Assembly (NCBI GenBank): GCA_017412705.1
Contig: JAFPWS010000059.1
Location: forward strand, 1-64,000
From: Prevotella sp.
Lineage (GTDB): Bacteria; Bacteroidota; Bacteroidia; Bacteroidales; Bacteroidaceae
DNA length: 64,000 nucleotides
Reading direction: 5' to 3'
Part shown: positions 61,922 to 64,000 of the stretch, piece after piece
Position numbering within the stretch: the first letter of the stretch is position 1
How the letters are laid out: each line of letters starts with the position of its first letter
Made by a program: the position numbers and the translations under genes
Notes under the pieces: generated by a model
Databases searched by the model: none
The model's input: the letters and a program-made list of their open reading frames with translations, nothing else
What the model was told of the DNA's origin: nothing

Positions 61922-63760
61922 ATGAAAAAGCTAAATATATTTTTATTGGCAGCGTCTCTGACAATAGGGGTACTGACAACCAGTTGCAGTAAGGATTTCC
62001 TGGACAAGACCCCCCAGCATGACTACACAGCAGACACCTACTATTCATCAGACGAGGCTGTGATGAAGGCCATTGAGCCATTGTACAACTACGCATGGTT
62101 CAACTACAACTACCGTGCCATGGTTGGTATGGGCTCCGCCCGTGCCAACGACGGATGGAACCCTTACCTGAATCCCCAGTTCGCCACCTTCCAGGTAACA
62201 GGTCTGGACGGTGACTTGAGCAACGCCTGGAAATCCTTCTACCTGGTCGTGTCCATGTCAAACCAGCTGATTTCCGACATCAACACCTACTGCACTGATG
62301 CTGTCAGCGAAGACACAAAGAACCTGGCACTGGGCGAGGCTTACCTGATGCGCGGCACCGCCTACTTCTATTTGGTCCGTGCCTGGGGCGATGTCATCGT
62401 CTACGAGAACAACTTGGATATGACCAATACTCCTGTCGTTCCCCTGACAAAGGAAGAAGACGTGCTGAAGTTTGTCATCCGCGACTACAGGCGCGCCGTC
62501 AAGCTCCTGCCGGAAGCCAGCACCAGCATGCACGCCACCAAGTATGCCGCAGAAGGCCTGCTGGCAAAGGCGCTGCTCGCCTACAGCGGCTGGAACAAGA
62601 CCACGCGTGACGAGTCAGTCCTTCGGGAGGTCATCACGCTCTGCGACGACGTCATCAACAATGGTCCCTATTCACTGATGAGCGACTATGCAGACCTGTT
62701 CAAGTACGCATCGAACAACTTCTCTATGCAGAATTCGGAGACTCTGCTGGCTATGCGCTGGGCAGACCCTCTGACTTCTTCTTGGGGCACATATAGCGCC
62801 AACTTCTCCGACCTGGCTTGGAGCGGTTCCTCAGACGTGACGGTATGGGGCGGCATCTATGCCTCTCCTGACATGCTGGACCTCTATAACGAGGATATCA
62901 GCGACTCCATCCGCTTCCAGGCCACCTTCTGTCTGCCGGGCATCTATTATGACTATTGGGACACGGGCAACGACCTTGTCTCCGCAGCAGACAAGACGCC
63001 GGCCAATGGCTATCCTAAGACGTCAGGCTACGTGTATAGCAAGAAGTACTGCCAGCTGAAGAAGTGGGTGGTAGGCACCAAAGCCGACTGCAACGGCCAT
63101 CTGGCCCAGATGGCGTCGCCCCTGAACACCTACATTATGCGTCTTGCTGACTTATACCTCATCAAGGCCGAGGCTGTGCTGGGCAATAACGATGCCACTT
63201 CCGACGCCGCAGGCCTGGCCGCCATCAATGCTGTACGTGCAAGAGCCAAGGTGGACAAGATGTATGACTCTTACGGTTTGGAAGAGTTGATCAAGGAGCG
63301 CCGCAAGGAGTTCTGCATGGAGTTCTCCAACTGGTACGATATGGTAACCTGGTATCGCTGGAAGCCCCAGTACATGCTGAACTACTTCAACAACAAGCAG
63401 CACCGCGCCTTCATGATTAACAGCGGCGATGTGCTCTTCAACGCAGACCGCACCATTTCCTACCGCACGTTCCCCAACCGCCAGTCCTCCCCCTGGTACT
63501 TCTACGACAACACGATGAATCCTCGCGGTTGCTACTGGAACGACTGTATGCGCGAGGAAGACAGCGAGACCGTCATCATGACTAAGGATCAGGGATATGT
63601 CTATGACGTGGACGCCCTCTGCCGGGCTCAGGACGGTTACGACCCCGTCACCTTGAATGAGGAGAATATCTTCATGCCTTATCCTGAGGCTGACGTCATT
63701 CGCAATCCTTACTTCAAGCAGCCTGCCCAGGACTACGATTTCGGAGATGAAGAAGAGTAA
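61922..63760 (+). CDS. susD: SusD/RagB-family outer-membrane lipoprotein (right locus)
   Basis: This 612-aa protein has a lipoprotein signal (Cys21 in TTSCSKD), CSKDFLDKTPQHDYTADTYY at the start, MRGTAYFYLVRAWGDVIVYE near 144 and LIKERRKEFCMEFSNWYDMV near 456. It begins 12 bases after the SusC stop and is its transport partner. Confidence 0.93.
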   Translation: MKKLNIFLLAASLTIGVLTTSCSKDFLDKTPQHDYTADTYYSSDEAVMKAIEPLYNYAWFNYNYRAMVGMGSARANDGWNPYLNPQFATFQVTGLDGDLSNAWKSFYLVVSMSNQLISDINTYCTDAVSEDTKNLALGEAYLMRGTAYFYLVRAWGDVIVYENNLDMTNTPVVPLTKEEDVLKFVIRDYRRAVKLLPEASTSMHATKYAAEGLLAKALLAYSGWNKTTRDESVLREVITLCDDVINNGPYSLMSDYADLFKYASNNFSMQNSETLLAMRWADPLTSSWGTYSANFSDLAWSGSSDVTVWGGIYASPDMLDLYNEDISDSIRFQATFCLPGIYYDYWDTGNDLVSAADKTPANGYPKTSGYVYSKKYCQLKKWVVGTKADCNGHLAQMASPLNTYIMRLADLYLIKAEAVLGNNDATSDAAGLAAINAVRARAKVDKMYDSYGLEELIKERRKEFCMEFSNWYDMVTWYRWKPQYMLNYFNNKQHRAFMINSGDVLFNADRTISYRTFPNRQSSPWYFYDNTMNPRGCYWNDCMREEDSETVIMTKDQGYVYDVDALCRAQDGYDPVTLNEENIFMPYPEADVIRNPYFKQPAQDYDFGDEEE

Positions 63761-63781
63761 TAACTTAAAGATGACAAAGCT

Positions 63782-64000
63782 ATGAATACAATATCAAAAA
63801 TGAGTAAAGGTGTCCTGATGACGGCACTACTGGCGGTCATCACGCTGGGCTTTGCCGCATGTAGCGACAGTGATGGCAGTAGCGGACAGCCTGAGATTAC
63901 CGGTGTTCGCGTCTGCGACCCCGAAAAAGCCGACAGCCTCTTCACCAAGTCGGCACAAGGCCAGGTGATTGCCATTATCGGTAACAACCTGGGAGGAGCT
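63782..64000 (+). CDS. SusE-position lipoprotein with IPT/TIG-like domain (partial, runs off the window)
   Basis: The first 73 codons show a lipoprotein signal (FAACSDS, Cys28) and then a beta-rich start, ITGVRVCDP and VIAIIGNNLGG, typical of the IPT/TIG domain of surface glycan-binding proteins. It lies 21 bases after susD. The rest lies beyond the window. Confidence 0.75.
   Translation, partial: MNTISKMSKGVLMTALLAVITLGFAACSDSDGSSGQPEITGVRVCDPEKADSLFTKSAQGQVIAIIGNNLGGA

Noticed and set aside
1-64000. tRNA, rRNA or known riboswitch
   Set aside because: No cloverleaf with a T-arm GGTTCRA-type block outside coding genes and no recognised riboswitch core were found by eye.

Overview
The window is a Bacteroidota chromosome segment, most likely from Prevotella or a close relative. 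The evidence is SusC/SusD pairs, promoters of the TAnnTTTG (-7) type with TTG/TTTG about 20 bp upstream, few strong Shine-Dalgarno sequences, and many Bacteroidota-specific families (BT4734/DUF3987 primase-like, GIN/DUF2807, DUF4369, DUF1016, AAA-ATPase-like/DUF1703). No rRNA, tRNA, CRISPR array, integrase or transposase was recognised.

Layout. (1) 0.1-19.2 kb is an accessory island bracketed by a perfect 35-bp inverted repeat (95-129 and 18670-18704). It holds one long plus-strand operon (1046-13695, terminator 13724-13766): DNA phosphorothioation genes dndC, dndD and dndE, then a non-standard effector set (PLD-nuclease/SF2-helicase fusion, 70-aa protein, SMC/Rad50-like ATPase with a CxxC hook, 165-aa helical protein), then two unknown proteins on either side of a DUF1016/YhcG PD-(D/E)XK nuclease. 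dndA and dndB are absent. Behind it lies a replication-like cassette (14.4-19.2 kb) with a long structured leader, a small OB-like protein, a BT4734-DUF3987 primase/ATPase and a phage P5-like muralytic protein. (2) 19.3-29.6 kb: a NUDIX hydrolase, a LacI regulator-GH5 glucanase operon, a candidate small RNA, a GIN-domain protein, a sensor kinase, and an rlmL-DPPIV-serB operon. (3) 29.7-37.7 kb: a minus-strand beta-mannan operon (CE7 esterase, GH26 mannanase, GH130 phosphorylase, GPH symporter, mannobiose 2-epimerase, GH78-like enzyme). GH26 releases mannobiose, the symporter imports it, the epimerase makes mannosyl-glucose, and GH130 phosphorolyses it. (4) 37.8-48.6 kb: three paralogous pairs of a polytopic membrane protein and a lipoprotein that fuses a single CxxCH haem motif to a WD40/PD40-like propeller, plus a DUF4369 lipoprotein and a RidA/chorismatase-like enzyme. 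I could not match this module to any described system. (5) 48.6-51.4 kb: an AAA-ATPase-like/PD-(D/E)XK protein and a toxin-antitoxin cassette between perfect 40-bp direct repeats, with a frameshifted YafQ-type toxin. (6) 51.4-64 kb: two back-to-back SusC/SusD glycan-uptake loci sharing one divergent promoter region. The right-hand one runs off the window inside a SusE-position lipoprotein.

The strongest candidates for undescribed biology are the phosphorothioation-linked effector operon and the triplicated haem-propeller/membrane module. Smaller but concrete signals are in-frame hairpin repeats inside the DUF1016 gene, an intergenic repeat that has become coding sequence in the primase gene, two 22-bp-period palindromic arrays, and a promoter-terminator pair that predicts a small RNA.
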